Shown here in pieces: positions 61,636 through 64,000 of a stretch of 64,000 nucleotides of DNA. The stretch is from Prostheceraeus crozeri (lineage: Eukaryota > Platyhelminthes > Polycladida > Euryleptidae), in NCBI GenBank assembly GCA_907163375.1, contig CAJQUW010007817.1, positions 124,001-188,000 on the forward strand, given 5' to 3'. A program made the translations under genes and the position numbers. The notes beneath the pieces were generated by a model. It did not search any database, had not been told where the DNA came from, and saw nothing but the letters and a program-made list of their open reading frames with translations. Position 1 is the stretch's first letter. Each line of letters starts with the position of its first letter.

Positions 61636-62230
61636 ATGCAATGGAAAGTTTTAGGCAACCTTCGACAGTTGGCTAAATGTCGCCCTGGCGCGAATGCATA
61701 CTACGTTGAGATAGAGGCAATCACTTGCAAACATGACGCAGAGAGGTTTAACAAGATTGACCATTGCCGAATGTCCCTTGCGGTATACATAGCTACGGGT
61801 TTCACCGCCGCCCTTTACAGGAACGCCCGTCGAAAGGAAGTATTACACCGAACTTCATTTGCAACGTTCAAGTTGACTGATAGCAGATTCAACTTAATGA
61901 TAGTATTCGCCAGTCCGAAGACTGCCCAGGGCAAACCGCGTGGAGGTTCTATCATGTCTTGCCCCATGGTGGCCCTTAAGAGAGCCGGTGGTTCGTTCTC
62001 GGGAGTCGTCATCAGCAATCTTACTCCATACCGATTCTGCTGAGAGAGAGTCCAAACCGTTCAACCTCAGCAGTGTCGACTTCAATCCTAGTTGGTATGT
62101 GAGTGGAGGGTGGAATGTAGCACCATTCCATTGGATTGGCAACACTTGCTGTCATCGCATTGCCAATCTGAGCAAGATTGTTGTGAACTCTGTCTTGCTC
62201 CTCTATTCTAGCAAATTCATTAAATAAATT
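61636..62230. other. Unrecognised coding-like segment, first copy of a 139-bp block
   Basis: Holds a 135-codon plus frame (61,636-62,043) and a minus frame of about 60 codons (61,815-62,018). The block 61,863-62,001 recurs at 62,344-62,482. The minus-strand frame (ENEPPALLRATMGQDMIEPP...) is kept in both copies, and the differences leave it largely unchanged, so the minus strand is more likely coding, possibly an exon. No protein family was recognised. Confidence 0.4.
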
Positions 62231-62343
62231 TCGCGGTCTTAACTGCGGTCAGCGAGGAGAGTTGACTGCAGCGTTTGGCGTCTCCATGATTGAAATGAAA
62301 TGAAATGAGAGGTAGTGGTTTATATACCTCTCTAATGTGATGT

Positions 62344-62482
62344 AACGTTCAAGTTGACTGATAGCAGATTCAACTTAATGATAGTATTCGCCAGTCTAAA
62401 GACTGCCCAGGGCAAACCGCGTGGAGGTTCTATCATGTCTTGCCCCATGGTGGCCCTTAAGAGAGCCGTTGGTTCGTTCTCG
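62344..62482 (-). repeat. 139-bp block, second copy
   Basis: Near-identical to 61,863-62,001 in the same orientation. On the minus strand it begins just after a good 3' splice site ('ttccttctattttcag' ending at about 62,489) and encodes YDENEPTALLRATMGQDM and onward to a stop at about 62,332. It is a candidate terminal exon. Confidence 0.6.
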
Positions 62483-62561
62483 TCGTATCTGAAAATAGAA
62501 GGAAAAATAGATGAAATTATATTCAAGTGATAGAGATGATATTAACTTACCATAAATCAAT

Positions 62562-63668
62562 TCAACCGGTTCGTTGAACCCTCGATGGCAAGTATTCGCT
62601 GTACTCGCTGAGGCAAGTATTTGGCCGGCAGTTTCCGCTTGCGGTGGCGTAATTTTTGATGTCACCATCATGTTTTATTAAGAGATGAAGGCATCGCATC
62701 TCCGCCATCGCCCCATCGTAGCACTCGAATGTGGTATCCAAGTCCTTACTCTCAAGGATGACGCTGTCGACGATTCTGCTCTTGATGATGGGAATGTGGA
62801 GCGTTGTTCGTCTCTCTTCTTTCTTCTGACTCTCAGTCAGGCTAGCCTTTAGTTGCTCGATTTTTAAATTTGACACCTCTTCCTGAGCTTTTAGTGATTT
62901 TATGTACGTCGCCTGCTCTTCAACTCGTTTTTCGCTGGCAAGCGCCCTTTCGCGGAAAGGTTCTAAGTTAATTACTTGAGTCTTGAGGGCCCGAATCTCG
63001 GCTACCTGACCCTTCAGGAGGAAATTGTCATCCCTAAAGGCCGAACATTCGTTTTTGTAACGAGTGAGCTCATCTTTTAATTTCGTGAGTGCATATTCCT
63101 GGCTCACTTTTGCGATCTGCTCATCCTTATTCCAGCTGTTCATCTGCTGCTTAATCCCCTTCTTTACTGGGGAAGGTGCGATCACTTTCTTTTTCGGGAA
63201 GACTGATTTGTCGGTTTTCCTATCTCTTCCGCGTTTTTTAGTGATGACGACCTCCTCAGAATCGGAGTCATCTGAGCTGCCCAAATCGCTTAGTGGGGCC
63301 TTCTCTTCTGCTGTTGATGAGGTAGTGACCGAAGCAGCAGGTTCCAAAATTGTTGCAATAGCCTCTTGTAGTGCTGCGTCTAGATCGACTGTTTCTTCGT
63401 TGAAGAAGGGTGCGATCACTTTGCCGATGTCTGATGTTATATAATTGTTAGCCTTTTTGAGCGGACATTCGGCGTGGGCGATGTAAAATTCCTCATGCTC
63501 CTTGCCTTTTAAAAATTTCAGGCAATGTGTACAGCCGGAAATAACGGCTCTTTCCTCGTGGAAGTGAGGAGTATTCTTATACTTATTAATGTGGCGTTTG
63601 AATTCGCCACCCCTCTTTATTTCTCCGCAAGAGCACTTTTTAAATAAAAATTTTGAGTTGCCTCCCAT
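62562..63668 (-). CDS. Unknown 369-residue zinc-binding/coiled-coil protein
   Basis: Start set at MGGNSKFLFKKCSCGE (63,668); a 3' splice site (ttcctttacag) lies about 20 bases upstream, so a 5' exon probably exists. Residues 10-70 have C-x-C, H-x6-H and C-x2-C...H...C pairs, probably one or two zinc sites. Residues about 85-150 are acidic and Ser-rich, followed by KKRGRDRK, a nuclear-localisation-like motif. Residues 170-290 form a Glu/Lys/Leu coiled coil. The C-terminus has 'TTFECYDGAMAEMRCLHLL'. A GTAAGT donor lies 15 bases past the stop. No family is known to me; host gene or Polinton cargo are both possible. Confidence 0.6.
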   Translation of the reverse strand: MGGNSKFLFKKCSCGEIKRGGEFKRHINKYKNTPHFHEERAVISGCTHCLKFLKGKEHEEFYIAHAECPLKKANNYITSDIGKVIAPFFNEETVDLDAALQEAIATILEPAASVTTSSTAEEKAPLSDLGSSDDSDSEEVVITKKRGRDRKTDKSVFPKKKVIAPSPVKKGIKQQMNSWNKDEQIAKVSQEYALTKLKDELTRYKNECSAFRDDNFLLKGQVAEIRALKTQVINLEPFRERALASEKRVEEQATYIKSLKAQEEVSNLKIEQLKASLTESQKKEERRTTLHIPIIKSRIVDSVILESKDLDTTFECYDGAMAEMRCLHLLIKHDGDIKNYATASGNCRPNTCLSEYSEYLPSRVQRTG

Positions 63669-63755
63669 TTTGTAATTTATGCATCTGTAAAGGAAGGATG
63701 AAATAGAATTACTAACAGGCGACATTGGCAGTCATTCTTATAATCATACAGCTAA

Positions 63756-64000
63756 ATTGTGAGATTGGTGGAAAGTGTCGAACCTTTGAATCCGTTACAG
63801 GCATTACTTAGAGGGGATCTTATCCCAACTCCAAGGCCTCGGCCCACAAATCCAACCTCCCGCGGACAGAGCGTGCGTCATATCACTGTGTTGGTATCCG
63901 GACCCCGTTTTGACATGAAAACCAGTGGATTGTTTACAAAGGTTGCAAATTCCAAGCCGAAGCTCGCCTCCCACAACTTGATAAAGGTCTTTATTGAAAT
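63756..64000 (+). CDS. Open frame running off the window edge
   Basis: 81 codons open to the end of the window, reading 'LRGDLIPTPRPRPTNPTSRG' then 'HITVLVSGPRFDMKTSGLF' and a Lys/Ala-rich part. Composition is plausible for protein. A CAG at 63,797-63,799 could be a 3' splice site. No start codon convincing; no family recognised. It may be a partial exon or chance. Confidence 0.3.
   Translation, partial: MVRLVESVEPLNPLQALLRGDLIPTPRPRPTNPTSRGQSVRHITVLVSGPRFDMKTSGLFTKVANSKPKLASHNLIKVFIE

Overview
This window is nuclear DNA of an animal, most likely an invertebrate; the species cannot be fixed from sequence alone. It is almost wholly a graveyard of mobile elements. The evidence is two families of Polinton/Maverick (adintovirus-like) elements, Penelope-like retroelements (PLE), CR1/L2/Jockey-like LINE pieces, a BEL/Pao LTR-retroelement remnant, three piggyBac elements, one IS630/mariner element, GT-AG introns and AATAAA signals. 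No rRNA, tRNA, CRISPR or bacterial-style operon was seen.

1-30,880: a nest of very AT-rich, old and heavily broken copies of Polinton family 1. Pieces of its PolB, capsid, integrase, protease, parvovirus-like phospholipase A2, fibre-like, core and membrane-protein genes occur in up to three copies. Two copies face left (about 1,487-15,630 and 15,632-21,740) and one faces right (21,802-30,880). Later insertions cut them: a TTAA-flanked non-autonomous piggyBac (3,969-5,838) in the integrase gene; a PLE (12,704-14,999) and a 367-bp foldback element (15,144-15,510) in one membrane-protein gene; a LINE 3' end (about 19,076-19,640); and a second piggyBac (26,821-29,261) in the protease gene. Beside the LINE lies the remnant of an intein with a LAGLIDADG endonuclease, ending exactly at the DTDS catalytic motif of PolB.

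30,887-44,100: mixed repeats. In order: a hairpin, a dispersed repeat (R), a 75-bp minisatellite (31,375-33,010), a BEL/Pao pol remnant, an IS630/mariner element with intact 28-bp inverted repeats (35,208-37,279), PLE debris, a possible host exon with a discoidin/fucolectin-like sequence (39,609-39,851), a LINE endonuclease remnant, a tandem duplication, half a piggyBac (42,478-43,559), and a second, inverted copy of repeat R.

44,130-about 61,530: Polinton family 2, much better preserved, with roughly eight to ten breaks by eye. It holds a CCAAT/TATA promoter, a gene of unknown role, RING proteins, a DEDDh exonuclease-like protein, a free-standing relative of the PolB N-terminal domain, core proteins, packaging ATPase, integrase with chromodomain, major capsid protein, adenain-like protease, two tandem penton-like genes and protein-primed PolB. 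On the opposite strand it carries a 176-residue TATA-binding-protein homologue beside two related possibly PC4-like proteins. Together these suggest a large DNA-virus-like element carrying its own replication, packaging, integration and perhaps promoter-recognition functions.

61,129-64,000: a 202-bp tandem duplication, a 139-bp duplicated coding-like block, an unrecognised 369-codon minus-strand gene with a zinc-binding N-terminus and coiled coil, and an open frame running off the right edge. Whether this belongs to the family 2 element or to the host is unresolved, because no terminal inverted repeat was identified.
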